Notes: generated by a model not told the origin, from the sequence alone. DNA of 61,375 bases from Blautia sp. (GCA_023664455.1 JAMPFM010000006.1:1-61375), one strand, 5' to 3'. Counted from the stretch's first letter, positions 44,358-54,217 are shown. Made by a program: numbers and translations.

Positions 44358-46631
44358 ATGGCGAAGGCAGCGGATAAATATTTTGGAGTTGACGAGTGGA
44401 AAATTATAGAGGAAGGGTTTAACCCCCAATATGGGCAGGTTGCGGAATCTGTTTTTTCTTTAGGAAATGAGCATATGGGAGTGCGGGGATTTTTTGAGGA
44501 GGGCTACTCCGGGGAGTCTCTGATGGGTAGTTATTTTAATGGGGTTTATTCCAGTGCGAAGTTAGGAAAAGATGGTTATAAGGGAAATGTCAATGAAACA
44601 GAATTTATGGTCAATGCGGTTAACTGGCTTTCGGTGAGACTTTGGGTAGATGGGGAAAAGTTGGATATAAAGACGGCGGATATTTCTAATTTCAGGCGGA
44701 TACTGGATATGAGGAACGGTTTGTTAAGCAGGAGTTTTGTCTGGACTACGACGTCGGGGAAAATGACCGAGCTTTTATTTGAAAGATTTCTTTCTATGCA
44801 GGAAATTCATATCGGGGTACAGAGAATATCTTTGATTCCGCTAAATTATGACGGTGTCATAGAAGTAGCTATGGAAGCGGATTTTGGAATAACGCATCAG
44901 ATGTATGGGAATCAGAATCACTGGCATGTGTTGGGAATGCATGCAGACCCTATGTTTTTTGAAATCGAAGCAGAGGTTATAGATAGTAGGAAATATTTAT
45001 ATTCAGGCAGTCGTTTTGTCTGCGATGGCGCTTATACAGTGGAGGATTATCGGGAAGATAAGAAAATTGGTAAGAAATTTCATATCTGTGGAAAAAAAGG
45101 GCTTACAATAGCCATATCCAGGGTAGTCTGGAACGACCAGGATAGAAAGGCAAAAGAAAAAAGGGAAATGACAAAACAAAAGACTTTCGATGGACTTCTG
45201 CAGGAAAATGCTGCTTGGTGGAATGGAATATGGAAATACTCTGATATTGTCATCGAAGGAGATTTGGAAAATCAACAAGGGATCCGTTATTGCATTTTCC
45301 AGATGATGCAGACCTATCATGGGGCACAGCCGGGTAATAATATTGGGGCAAAGGGATTGAGCGGGGAAGCCTATAATGGAAATGCCTTCTGGGATACGGA
45401 GACATATTGTCTGCCTTTTTATCTGTTTAATCAGGCAGATGCAGCCAAAAATCTGCTTTTGTTCCGTTATAGGACGCTGCGGGAGGCAAAAGAACGGGCT
45501 AAGGAGCTGGATTGTAAAGGCGCTTTTTATCCGATTGCAACGATTAGCGGTAAGGAATGTTGTAATCTTTGGCAGCACGCAAGTCTGCAGTTGCAGGCAT
45601 CCACAGCGGTGGCTTATGGTATCTGGTTTTATGAAAAAATGACGTCAGATGCGTTTTTTTTAAAAGAATACGGGGCAGAAATGTTAGTGGAAATCTGTCG
45701 TATGTTAGTAAGCAGAGGTGACTGGTCGGCGGATGGTAAGACTTACGGATATTACTGCGTCATGGGACCGGATGAATTTCAGATGATGGTTAACCATAAT
45801 TGCTATACCAATCTGATGGGGAAATTTACTCTGACGTATACCCGAAAGGTGTTGGCGGATATCGCCAAAGAAGATAAAGCGGCATATAAGGAATTGGCTG
45901 ACAGACTAGCAATTACAGATACGGAATTGAAAGATTGGGAGGATAAAGCAGAGGCAATGTTGATTCTACAGGATGAGAAAACCCACATTTTCGAGCAGCA
46001 CGATGGTTTTTTCAAATTGCCGCATGTAGATGTGACTCAGATTCCAGTAGAAGAATTTCCACTGTATCATCATTGGTCTTACGATAGGATTTACCGGAAT
46101 GACATGATTAAGCAGCCGGATGTTCTGATGTTTATGCTATTGTTTAACAGTGCCTTTTCAGAGGAAGAATTAAAGGCAAATTACGAATACTATGAACCAA
46201 AATGCATCCATGAAAGTTCTCTTTCACCTTCAGTGCATTCGATTCTTGCGGCGCAAATAAAAAAGAAACAAGAAGCCTATTCCTTCTTTGGTTTTGCAAC
46301 AAGGATGGATTTGGATAATTATAATCGCAATACATTGGAAGGACTGCATACAACATCTATTGCGGCGGCATGGATGAATATTGTATACGGTTTTGGTGGG
46401 ATGAGAAGTGATGGAGAATGCCTGACATTGCAACCTATGATTCCGGAAAATTGGGCAAGTTATACATTCCATGTGACCTATCGGAATGTGGTGATAGAAA
46501 TCAGAGTGGAAAAAATGAGGGTAGTTTTAAAACTAAAACAGGGAGAATGGGTCCGAATCCGTTTATATGGGAAGGAATGCGAACTAACGCAGCAAGAATA
46601 TATCGCAGAGATTCCGACGGAATGGAAATAA
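44358..46631 (+). CDS. GH65 disaccharide phosphorylase
   Basis: A 757-aa cytoplasmic enzyme of glycoside hydrolase family 65. It has an N-terminal beta-sandwich ('GNEHMGVRGFFEEG'), an (alpha/alpha)6 barrel and a C-terminal beta domain. The general acid is likely Glu473 in 'MGPDEFQMM', where most relatives have GPDEY. The family splits alpha-linked glucose disaccharides with phosphate to beta-glucose 1-phosphate. Linkage (kojibiose, nigerose, maltose, trehalose, glucosylglycerol) cannot be settled here. The beta-phosphoglucomutase gene downstream supports phosphorolysis. Confidence 0.9.
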   Translation: MAKAADKYFGVDEWKIIEEGFNPQYGQVAESVFSLGNEHMGVRGFFEEGYSGESLMGSYFNGVYSSAKLGKDGYKGNVNETEFMVNAVNWLSVRLWVDGEKLDIKTADISNFRRILDMRNGLLSRSFVWTTTSGKMTELLFERFLSMQEIHIGVQRISLIPLNYDGVIEVAMEADFGITHQMYGNQNHWHVLGMHADPMFFEIEAEVIDSRKYLYSGSRFVCDGAYTVEDYREDKKIGKKFHICGKKGLTIAISRVVWNDQDRKAKEKREMTKQKTFDGLLQENAAWWNGIWKYSDIVIEGDLENQQGIRYCIFQMMQTYHGAQPGNNIGAKGLSGEAYNGNAFWDTETYCLPFYLFNQADAAKNLLLFRYRTLREAKERAKELDCKGAFYPIATISGKECCNLWQHASLQLQASTAVAYGIWFYEKMTSDAFFLKEYGAEMLVEICRMLVSRGDWSADGKTYGYYCVMGPDEFQMMVNHNCYTNLMGKFTLTYTRKVLADIAKEDKAAYKELADRLAITDTELKDWEDKAEAMLILQDEKTHIFEQHDGFFKLPHVDVTQIPVEEFPLYHHWSYDRIYRNDMIKQPDVLMFMLLFNSAFSEEELKANYEYYEPKCIHESSLSPSVHSILAAQIKKKQEAYSFFGFATRMDLDNYNRNTLEGLHTTSIAAAWMNIVYGFGGMRSDGECLTLQPMIPENWASYTFHVTYRNVVIEIRVEKMRVVLKLKQGEWVRIRLYGKECELTQQEYIAEIPTEWK

Positions 46632-46655
46632 AGGAAAGAAATGGAAGGAATAGAA

Positions 46656-48839
46656 ATGAACGATTGGTTAATTACAAGACAGGGTTTTAATAAGGAGGAA
46701 ATTGCAACAAACGGAAACAGGTTCTTCTGTGGAAATGGCTATATGGGAATACGAGGAACGTTGGAAGAATATGAAAAAGAGTTTTTACCAGCGATTAATC
46801 TGGGCGGCATTTATGATAAAGTGGGCGATGGCTGGAGAGAACCTTTAAATGCTCCCAATCCTTTATTTATGAAGGTTTTTGTAAATGGCGAGGAACTTGC
46901 GCTTCCCAAAAGAGAGGCAAAAAGCCATGTACAGCAGGTAGATTACCGACATGGTCTGGTGCGCAGGGAAACAAAATTCCAGACGAAGCAGGGGCAGGTG
47001 ACAATTACAACAGAACGTTTTGCCCATATGAAAAAGAGACACATGATATTCATGCAGTTATTTGTCATGGCAGACTTTCCGACAGAAATTACAGTGAGAA
47101 CGGGAATTGACGGAGCGGTATGGGATATTAATGGACCGCATTATGACGAGCTTTTGCCGAAGGCAGAAGAGGGAATGCTGACAATGGAAGCAATTACTCA
47201 TGAGAGCCGGGATAGGGTGGCAGTGGCAGAGTATCTGAAAAAAGACAAGGAAGTGACGCAGACGTATGCGGAATTGCCAGATAAGTGCTTACGCGAACTT
47301 ACCTTTTTCCTAGAGCCGAATCAACCGGCGGTTCTAGAAAAGGCGGCGGCAATTTTTACAAGCAAGGATGGAAAAGAGCCGCTGGAATTGGCAAAAGAAG
47401 TTTTGCGGGATGAAAGAAAGACGGGTTACTCTTATCTGAAAAAGGAGCAGGTGGAATGTTGGGAAAAATTATGGGAAATCTGCGAAGTGGAAATAGAGGG
47501 CGATGAAGAGGCAGAGGAAGCCTTGAATTATTCTTTATATCATTTGCTTAGTATTGCACCTTTTCATGCAGAATGTCTGTCCATTCCAGCGAGGGGATTA
47601 TCTGGGCAGACCTATAAAGGGGCGGTTTTCTGGGATACAGAAATGTTTATGCTGGACTTTTTCTTGAACTGTCAGCCTAGTGTGGCTAAAACGTTGTTAA
47701 GATACCGGATTGATACTTTGCCAGGGGCACAGAAAAAAGCTGCGCAGTATGGTTATCAAGGAGCTTTCTATGCCTGGGAATCACAGGAGGGCGGTTTTGA
47801 TGCATGCAGCGATTATAACGTGACAGATGTATTTACGGGGCGTCCCATGAGAACCTATTTTAAGGATAAACAGATACATATTTCAGCGGCGATTGTATAT
47901 GGAATTGTGAAATATCTGGAACGGACAGGGGACAAGGAACTTCTTTATACAGGCGGGGCAAGAGTAATTCTGGAATGCGCAAGATTCTATGATTCTCTGC
48001 TTGTTAGCAAGGCGCATACGCAGCAGTATGAACTGCGGGATGTCATCGGACCGGACGAGTATCATGAGCGCATCAATAATAACGGTTATACCAATCGTAT
48101 GGCGAAGTTTGTTTTTGAGGAAGCGTGCCAGATACTGACAGATGGTGAGAAAGATGAGAAACTTTTACAAAAGGCGGAAGAATACCGAGATAAGGAATGG
48201 AAAGAAAGATTCCGTGACGATGCAGAAAAATTGTATATTCCAAAGCCGGCACAAGACGGGATTGTAGAACAGTTTGACGGCTATCGCAGATTGGAAGATA
48301 TCACGGTGGATGAGGTGCGGAGCAGACTTTTGAATGAGAAGGAATATTGGGGCGGCGCTTATGGCGTTGCATCGGATACCCAGATTATCAAACAGGCAGA
48401 CGTGGTTACTTGGATGGTAATGTTCCCGGAAGACTTTACGAAAGAGCAGAAATGGAATAATTGGAAATATTATGAGCCGAGAACGGAACACGGTTCTTCT
48501 CTCAGTGCCTGCATGTACAGCATTCTTGCCTGTACCTGTGATCATCCAGAAGAAGCGTATCCTTTTTTTAGGAAATCTGCGGAGGCGGATATCAAGGGCG
48601 GTGGCAAGGAATGGGCAGGAAATATTTATATTGGAGGTACTCATCCTGCGGCGGCGGGCGGCGCTTATATGACGGCAGTGTTCGGTTTTGGCGGGCTTTG
48701 CATGAAAGATGGGAAACTGACGGTGCAGCCCAGACTCCCGGAGACATGGAAAACTTTAAAATTTAAAGTGATATACCAGGGAGAAATTTATGAAGTGACT
48801 GCGACAAAAGAAGGTGCGGACATCCATAGGATTGTATAA
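46656..48839 (+). CDS. second GH65 disaccharide phosphorylase
   Basis: A 727-aa paralogue of the preceding gene, with 'GNGYMGIRGTLEEY' near the start and the likely general acid Glu468 in 'GPDEYHERINNNGYTN'. ATG 46656 follows GGAAGGA at a normal distance; the ATG at 46641 overlaps that site. Its sequence differs enough from the first (GPDEY versus GPDEF) that a second linkage is likely. Together the two would clear mixed-linkage alpha-glucobioses. Confidence 0.9.
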   Translation: MNDWLITRQGFNKEEIATNGNRFFCGNGYMGIRGTLEEYEKEFLPAINLGGIYDKVGDGWREPLNAPNPLFMKVFVNGEELALPKREAKSHVQQVDYRHGLVRRETKFQTKQGQVTITTERFAHMKKRHMIFMQLFVMADFPTEITVRTGIDGAVWDINGPHYDELLPKAEEGMLTMEAITHESRDRVAVAEYLKKDKEVTQTYAELPDKCLRELTFFLEPNQPAVLEKAAAIFTSKDGKEPLELAKEVLRDERKTGYSYLKKEQVECWEKLWEICEVEIEGDEEAEEALNYSLYHLLSIAPFHAECLSIPARGLSGQTYKGAVFWDTEMFMLDFFLNCQPSVAKTLLRYRIDTLPGAQKKAAQYGYQGAFYAWESQEGGFDACSDYNVTDVFTGRPMRTYFKDKQIHISAAIVYGIVKYLERTGDKELLYTGGARVILECARFYDSLLVSKAHTQQYELRDVIGPDEYHERINNNGYTNRMAKFVFEEACQILTDGEKDEKLLQKAEEYRDKEWKERFRDDAEKLYIPKPAQDGIVEQFDGYRRLEDITVDEVRSRLLNEKEYWGGAYGVASDTQIIKQADVVTWMVMFPEDFTKEQKWNNWKYYEPRTEHGSSLSACMYSILACTCDHPEEAYPFFRKSAEADIKGGGKEWAGNIYIGGTHPAAAGGAYMTAVFGFGGLCMKDGKLTVQPRLPETWKTLKFKVIYQGEIYEVTATKEGADIHRIV

Positions 48840-48858
48840 AAAGAAAGGAATCAGGAAG

Positions 48859-49503
48859 ATGAAAGGTGTTATTTTTGATTTAGACGGTGTATTGGTTTCT
48901 ACGGACGAACTACATTATAAAGCATGGAAAAAACTGGCACAGCAGTTAGGAATTACAGGATTTACGAAAGAGGACAATGAGAAACAGCGCGGAGTCAGCC
49001 GTATGGAGTCGCTGGAAATTGTTCTGGAAAAAGGAAATAAAACATATACGCAGGAAGAAAAGGCAGCATTGGCAGAACAGAAAAATACATATTATAGAGA
49101 GCTTTTGCAGGAACTGACAAAAGAGGCAGTATTGCCCGGTGTGTTTGAAAATCTGGGACATTTAAGAAAAAAAGGAATTTTAATAGGAGTCGGTTCAGTT
49201 AGTAAAAATACGCCCTTGATTTTATCTAAAACGGGATTGGAGCCTTATATCGATAAAGTGAGCTGTGGTCTGGATATTACTAAGTCCAAACCGGATCCAG
49301 AAGTATTTCTGGTGGCAGCAAAGAAATTAGGATTATCTAATGAGGAATGTCTGGTAGTCGAGGATTCGGCGGCTGGTATTGAGGCAGCAAAGGCAGCAGG
49401 TATGAAATCTCTGGGAGTGGGACCTTATTATCAGACGTTGGGGGCGACCTATCAGGCACGCGGGCTGGATGAAGTAACTGGATGGGATGACCTATTGGCA
49501 TAA
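48859..49503 (+). CDS. pgmB: beta-phosphoglucomutase
   Basis: A 214-aa HAD-superfamily enzyme that converts beta-glucose 1-phosphate to glucose 6-phosphate. The nucleophile and acid/base pair are Asp8 and Asp10 in 'VIFDLDGVL'; 'GVGSVSKN', 'KSKPDPEVFL' and 'VEDSAAGIEAAKAAGM' are the other HAD motifs. The start at 48859 follows an AAAGGAATCAGGAA region and places FDLDG at the usual distance; an upstream ATG at 48814 lies in the preceding gene. It takes the product of the GH65 enzymes into glycolysis. Confidence 0.95.
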   Translation: MKGVIFDLDGVLVSTDELHYKAWKKLAQQLGITGFTKEDNEKQRGVSRMESLEIVLEKGNKTYTQEEKAALAEQKNTYYRELLQELTKEAVLPGVFENLGHLRKKGILIGVGSVSKNTPLILSKTGLEPYIDKVSCGLDITKSKPDPEVFLVAAKKLGLSNEECLVVEDSAAGIEAAKAAGMKSLGVGPYYQTLGATYQARGLDEVTGWDDLLA

Positions 49504-49574
49504 AAGTAAGACTGTAGGATAAAGAACTGGCAGCGTAGATGAATATAGTATAAGAGGGCAAAGAGGAGTAGGGA

Positions 49575-51011
49575 ATGAAAACATATCTTTATGATGGACC
49601 GAAATCGTTACAAAATGCAATCATGGAAGATTTGATGCCGGCGGCTGAAAATAAACGGGATATCCGTTTAAAATGCTGCACGGATATCAGAATGAGCGTA
49701 AATGGACAAGAATGTTATGTATATGAAACTAACGTAAATCATAGTAGAAAATGGGAGGATAATTTTTTTCCATTATTGGCTCGCACACCGGTTGCTTATT
49801 TTGACTTTGAAGAGAAGACGGATATTAAGATTACTTTTATGGGAAAGTTCCCTCATAAGATGTCGATACACCCATCAGGCTATAATTTGATACCAGTAGC
49901 GGACAAGGAACAAAAGACGATTTCCTTTTCCATTCAGAAGCCAGATACTTATACGATTATGCTCGATGATTTGCCGGAAAGAGCGATACATATTTTCGCT
50001 AATGCGCCAGAAATGACACATCCAAGTCCGGAGGATGAAAATATCCTGTATTACGGAGCGGGAGAATGGAATGCAGGGGTTATCCGGGTACAGAGTGGGC
50101 AGACGGTTTATCTGGCAGGCGGCGCTGTCGTGCATGGTACAATTTATGCGGAGCATGTGGAAAATGTCACCGTTATGGGACGGGGAATTTTGGACGGTTC
50201 TTTGTATGAAGGCTGGAAAGCACAGTCGGATGCAGCGAGAGTACCGTTACAATTTGATAATTGTAAAAATGTGGCAATAAAGGATATTTTGGTTTTAAAT
50301 TCTAACGCATGGGTATGTCAGGGATTTAATACACAGGACATGCAGATTGAAGGATTAAAAATAATATCCTGTCGCCCGAATGGGGATGGGATTACATTGC
50401 AGTCTTGTAAAAGAGTGACGGTAAAACATTGTTTTGTCAGAAGCTGGGACGATTCTCTTGTAGTGAAAAATTACCTGGGAAATTCTGAACAGATTTATTT
50501 TTCTGATATTCAGTTGTGGACAGATTTTGCACAGTCCATGGAAATAGGATATGAGACAAATAAGGGCGGCATGGAAAATTCCGTCATTCGAGACGTCAGA
50601 TTTAATAATATTTGTGTACTGCATAATTTTCATAAGCCCATATTATCTATTCATAATGCAGATGAGGCACTGGTGGAAAATGTGGTTTTTCAGAATATCG
50701 TAGTGGAAGATGCCAGAATGGGAAGCGGGGACGGTGCAGTAATGCCATATTTAATTGATTTTGTAATATCAGGAGATTTGGGCTGGTCAACGACCAAGAG
50801 GCGTGGTAATATCCGAGATATTCGTGTGGAAAATGTGAAAGTTTTAGACGGCAGATTCTGTGGTTCTCGTATCGCAGGTTTTGATGATGAGCATAAAGTA
50901 TCGCAGGTTTTGATTTCTAATCTGGAAATCCTGGGAAAGACAGTAACAGACGCGGAAACAGGGAAGTTTGAAATTGATAAAAAAACGACGGAACAAATTT
51001 ATTTTCAATGA
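49575..51011 (+). CDS. cytoplasmic GH49/GH28-like beta-helix glycoside hydrolase
   Basis: A 478-aa paralogue of the gene at 42795, beginning MKTYLYDGPKSLQNA, without signal peptide or anchor. The catalytic region is kept: 'PNGDGITLQSC', 'SWDDSLVVKNY' and 'SMEIGYE'. The 'RIK' of the surface copy is 'RIAG' here. It probably acts on imported oligosaccharides, while its partner acts outside. It lies between the mutase and the GH13 gene in one operon. Confidence 0.72.
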   Translation: MKTYLYDGPKSLQNAIMEDLMPAAENKRDIRLKCCTDIRMSVNGQECYVYETNVNHSRKWEDNFFPLLARTPVAYFDFEEKTDIKITFMGKFPHKMSIHPSGYNLIPVADKEQKTISFSIQKPDTYTIMLDDLPERAIHIFANAPEMTHPSPEDENILYYGAGEWNAGVIRVQSGQTVYLAGGAVVHGTIYAEHVENVTVMGRGILDGSLYEGWKAQSDAARVPLQFDNCKNVAIKDILVLNSNAWVCQGFNTQDMQIEGLKIISCRPNGDGITLQSCKRVTVKHCFVRSWDDSLVVKNYLGNSEQIYFSDIQLWTDFAQSMEIGYETNKGGMENSVIRDVRFNNICVLHNFHKPILSIHNADEALVENVVFQNIVVEDARMGSGDGAVMPYLIDFVISGDLGWSTTKRRGNIRDIRVENVKVLDGRFCGSRIAGFDDEHKVSQVLISNLEILGKTVTDAETGKFEIDKKTTEQIYFQ

Positions 51012-51035
51012 ATGCAGCGTAGAAATGAGGAAAAT

Positions 51036-52949
51036 ATGGAGCAATGGTTGGAAAGTGTATATAGCGATGGGACAGAATGCTTTGTCAGTAATCCGCAGCC
51101 CGAAATGTTTGAAACCGTTACGATATGGATACGACTGTATGAGGATGCACCGGTAGGGCATGTATTTTTGAGGACAGTGCCTAACGGGGCGGAGCGGCTG
51201 ATTGAGGCAAAAAAGAGAAAAATAAAAGGCGGGCTTGCTTATTATGCTGCTGAATTAAAAATTACAGAGGAACGGATGCAGTATCATTTTTATCTGGTGT
51301 GTAGTCAGGTGATTTACTATTATAACCAAAGGGAAATTACAACCTATATTCCTGATCAGACTTATGATTTTGTGTTGTTAGCGACGTATAGACAACCTGC
51401 ATGGGTGAAAAATGCAGTTTTCTATCAAATATTTCCAGAACGGTTTTATAATGGCAACCTGGATAATGACGTTAAAAATGGCGAATATTCCTACGAAGGA
51501 CATGAGACGATACAGGTAAAGGATTGGGAAAGCGCTCCACTGCCTTATGAAAAAGGATATGCCTTGGATTTTTTCGGTGGAGATTTGGAAGGGGTACGAC
51601 AAAAGATACCTTACTTAAAGGATCTTGGTGTGACAGCGGTATATTTGAATCCAATTTTTTGCGCACCGACTGTCCATAAATATGATTGCATTGACTATTT
51701 TCATGTGGATAAACATTTTGGCGGAGATGAAGCGTTGGCGGAATTATCGAAGGCACTGCATGAAAACGATATGAAACTGATACTAGATATTTCCATCAAT
51801 CATACGGGTGCAGCACATAAGTGGTTTAATAAAGAAAATGACTTTTTTGATTCCTCGCAGGGAGCATATCAGAATCCGGATGCAAAGGAAAGAGACTATT
51901 ACTTTTTTAAAAAAGACAGTAATCAATATACCTGTTGGTGTAATGTAGAAACGCTTCCGGTTTTGAATTATCAATCTGAAGATTTGCGGCAAATTATTTA
52001 TCGGGGTGAGAATGCCGTTTTAAGGAAATGGCTAAAACCGCCTTATTCCATTGATGGTTGGCGGTTTGATGTGGCGGATGTGTTTGCCAGAAATAATGAG
52101 ATACAGTTGGCTCATGAAGTCTGGACAGAAATACGAAAATGTATCCGGCAGGAAAACCCAGAGGCGTACATATTGGCGGAGGATTGGGGGGACTGTGCCG
52201 GATATTTACAGGGCAGTGAATGGGATTCTTCGATGAATTATTTTGGCTGCGGACGCGTGCTTCGCCAGTTTCTGGGACTTCCAGATTTATTTTTGGAAAG
52301 AAATGAGATTCTAAAGAAAGTTCCCTATAAGATGACGGCGGAGGATGTGAAAAACCGTATTCTGCAGCATCTGGCAAAACTGCCTTATGTCCTATGGCAG
52401 AATCAGTTTAATTTATTGGACAGCCATGATGTGCCGCGGGTTCATAATTACGAAATGGTGAACCGTAAAGAGTACCGGGGGGCGGTTATTTTACAGTTTA
52501 TGCTAATCGGAGCGCCTTCTATCTATTATGGCGATGAGGTCGGAATAGACGGTGGTACAGACGCATGTGATGAAACATATCGTTATCCGATGCCTTGGAC
52601 AAAGAGTTTCTGTAGCAATGACACCTATCAATTTTATCAAAAACTGGCGTATATGAAAAAGGAACATAAAGCTTTGGGTGAAGGCGGCATGAAATTTCTA
52701 TATGCAGAGGGGGAAATCATTGCGCTGGCACGTTTCTATGAGGAAGAAATTTTCATAGCGGTCCTGTCCGTGAGTGATAAAGAACAGGAAATCCGCCTTC
52801 CGATAGGAAGCGTTGGCGTCGCCTATTTCAAAATGGATAAGGATGTCTTTGGCAAAGAAATGAGTTATCAGAGGCTGGATGAAAAAAGCATACGGATGAA
52901 GGTGGAGCCGCATCAGGCATATTTATTGGAATGCACGAGTGAAGAATAA
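51036..52949 (+). CDS. GH13 alpha-glucosidase, neopullulanase/cyclomaltodextrinase-like
   Basis: A 637-aa cytoplasmic enzyme. An N-terminal beta domain (about 1-125) precedes the (beta/alpha)8 barrel. The catalytic triad is visible: nucleophile Asp345 in 'GWRFDVAD', acid/base Glu382 in 'LAEDWGD' and Asp465 in 'LLDSHDVPR'. The early 'VYLNPIFCAPTVHKYDCIDY' is typical of the neopullulanase subfamily. ATG 51036 follows GAGG at a good distance; an ATG at 51012 touches the previous stop. It should trim imported maltodextrin or branched oligosaccharide. Confidence 0.92.
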   Translation: MEQWLESVYSDGTECFVSNPQPEMFETVTIWIRLYEDAPVGHVFLRTVPNGAERLIEAKKRKIKGGLAYYAAELKITEERMQYHFYLVCSQVIYYYNQREITTYIPDQTYDFVLLATYRQPAWVKNAVFYQIFPERFYNGNLDNDVKNGEYSYEGHETIQVKDWESAPLPYEKGYALDFFGGDLEGVRQKIPYLKDLGVTAVYLNPIFCAPTVHKYDCIDYFHVDKHFGGDEALAELSKALHENDMKLILDISINHTGAAHKWFNKENDFFDSSQGAYQNPDAKERDYYFFKKDSNQYTCWCNVETLPVLNYQSEDLRQIIYRGENAVLRKWLKPPYSIDGWRFDVADVFARNNEIQLAHEVWTEIRKCIRQENPEAYILAEDWGDCAGYLQGSEWDSSMNYFGCGRVLRQFLGLPDLFLERNEILKKVPYKMTAEDVKNRILQHLAKLPYVLWQNQFNLLDSHDVPRVHNYEMVNRKEYRGAVILQFMLIGAPSIYYGDEVGIDGGTDACDETYRYPMPWTKSFCSNDTYQFYQKLAYMKKEHKALGEGGMKFLYAEGEIIALARFYEEEIFIAVLSVSDKEQEIRLPIGSVGVAYFKMDKDVFGKEMSYQRLDEKSIRMKVEPHQAYLLECTSEE

Positions 52950-53030
52950 AGCGTCATTGCATGGAATCTGAACTGTCCTAACCTGAGAGGAGATAGATAA
53001 GAACTGTCCAAAAATAGGAGAAAACAGAGA

Positions 53031-53056
53031 ATCGTCGGTTCCTCACGACGATTTTT
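53031..53056 (+). terminator. terminator after the glucan operon
   Basis: ATCGTCG (53031-53037) and CGACGAT (53046-53052) are followed by TTTT. It overlaps the last codons of the convergent cupin gene. Confidence 0.75.
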
Positions 53057-53390
53057 GACAGGGAAACACCACCGTCAGAATCCACTTGAAATCTTCCAGC
53101 GCATATACGGCATGGGGAATTTTCGCGGGCATGACGAGGACCTCACCGGCTTTTACGGTATGCTCTACGCCGCCCACCGTAAATCTGCCTAAGCCTTCCA
53201 GGACGTGGACAAAGGCGTCGCCTTCGGAATCGTGCGTGCTGATTTCCTCGCCCTTTGAGAAGGCAAACAAGGTAACGCTGACTGCACTGTTCTGCGCTAA
53301 GGTTTTGCTGACCACCTGTCCCGGCTGGACGCTGATTTCCTCAGTTAATTTCAAGACTTTTTCGTGAGTGATGTTCTTGATATAGCTCAT
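53043..53390 (-). CDS. small cupin-domain protein
   Basis: A 115-aa single-domain cupin. The two cupin motifs are visible: 'EISTHDSEGDAFVHVLEGLGRFTVGG' split across motif 1, and 'LVMPAKIPHAVYALEDFKWIL' as motif 2, with His residues in metal-binding positions. Function is unknown; relatives are small metal-binding or sensor proteins. Its last 35 bp recur at 33809-33843, so its 3' end marks the right edge of the glucan locus. Confidence 0.9.
   Translation of the reverse strand: MSYIKNITHEKVLKLTEEISVQPGQVVSKTLAQNSAVSVTLFAFSKGEEISTHDSEGDAFVHVLEGLGRFTVGGVEHTVKAGEVLVMPAKIPHAVYALEDFKWILTVVFPCQKSS
53061..53095 (+). repeat. 35-bp direct repeat, right copy (inside the cupin gene)
   Basis: This is identical to 33809-33843. 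It encodes the C-terminal DFKWILTVVFP of the cupin. Confidence 0.95.
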
Positions 53391-53410
53391 TGGGGTACCT
53401 CCAGATAGAT

Positions 53411-53821
53411 TTATTTACCGGACATAGGAATTTGCAGGTAATCAATGAGAGCGGTTTCCAAAAGCCGGGAATAATTTACTTTTTGTTCCTCTGCAATCCG
53501 TTTTAACCAAGCGGGAAGAGTGATATTGGTTTTCACGCGTTCGTTATCACGTTTTGCCCTGTAAAGATCAGGATGGATTGTAACCGGCATGACAATCATA
53601 CCTCCAATTTCATCTTTGGGTAATGAGAGTGATGGTACTGGAATTTCTTCTCCATCCAATTCCATGCCATATATATGCAGACTTGCTGCTTCTGCCGCCA
53701 TCTGTCCAGCGTGTGCAAGATTTTCACCATAGCTGAAACATCCAGGAAGGTCAGGAAATGAAATACCATAGCAGCCATCTTCTCCGGGTTCCAATACTGC
53801 GAGATAGGTCATGCTTAACAT
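53411..53821 (-). CDS. hicB: HicB-family antitoxin
   Basis: A 136-aa protein with the N-terminal HicB fold ('YLAVLEPGEDGCYGISFPDLPGCFSYGENLAHA' in part) and a C-terminal DNA-binding segment of the ribbon-helix-helix type ('VKTNITLPAWLKRIAEEQKVNYSRLLETAL'). It neutralises HicA and represses the pair, as known for the family. It is transcribed after hicA with 41 bp between them. Confidence 0.93.
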   Translation of the reverse strand: MLSMTYLAVLEPGEDGCYGISFPDLPGCFSYGENLAHAGQMAAEAASLHIYGMELDGEEIPVPSLSLPKDEIGGMIVMPVTIHPDLYRAKRDNERVKTNITLPAWLKRIAEEQKVNYSRLLETALIDYLQIPMSGK

Positions 53822-53862
53822 AGTTGTTACTCCTTTCTATAAACTATTGCAGATGTGGGCTG

Positions 53863-54045
53863 TTAAAGTCCTGCCTGCTTCCATATTTTGTTAAGTGTTC
53901 CCGGTGGTATATCCTTTTTGCCATGTATTGCAACGGTTACTTTTCCGGGTTTTGTGGGATGTTTAAGCTGCAGATGCGAGCCGTCTTGATCAACTTCATA
54001 CCAGCCATCTTTATGAAGTATTTTTAGTATCTCGCGTGCTGTCAT
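53863..54045 (-). CDS. hicA: HicA-family toxin
   Basis: A 60-aa double-stranded-RNA-binding-fold mRNA interferase. The active-site His lies in 'DQDGSHLQLKHP', and the protein has the family's 'GWYEV', 'VTVAIHGKKDIPPGTLNKI' pattern. It is the first gene of the pair on the minus strand. Confidence 0.93.
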   Translation of the reverse strand: MTAREILKILHKDGWYEVDQDGSHLQLKHPTKPGKVTVAIHGKKDIPPGTLNKIWKQAGL

Positions 54046-54217
54046 GCTGTGTTATTCTTATAATATGTATTATACGCCTTTTTTATGCGCACATCAATGA
54101 TTTTATATGTAAAAGTGTAGAAAGCGCTTGATACTGATATTATACTATTTGTAAGTATGTGTTTCCAGATATAAAATAAACAAAATGTCTGCAGGAGCTT
54201 TGATTATAAACAACTTA

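Noticed and set aside
33809-53095. Integrative element with its own integrase
   Set aside because: The flanking 35-bp repeat fits such an element, but no integrase, excisionase or mobilisation gene lies between the copies, so only a past insertion is proposed.
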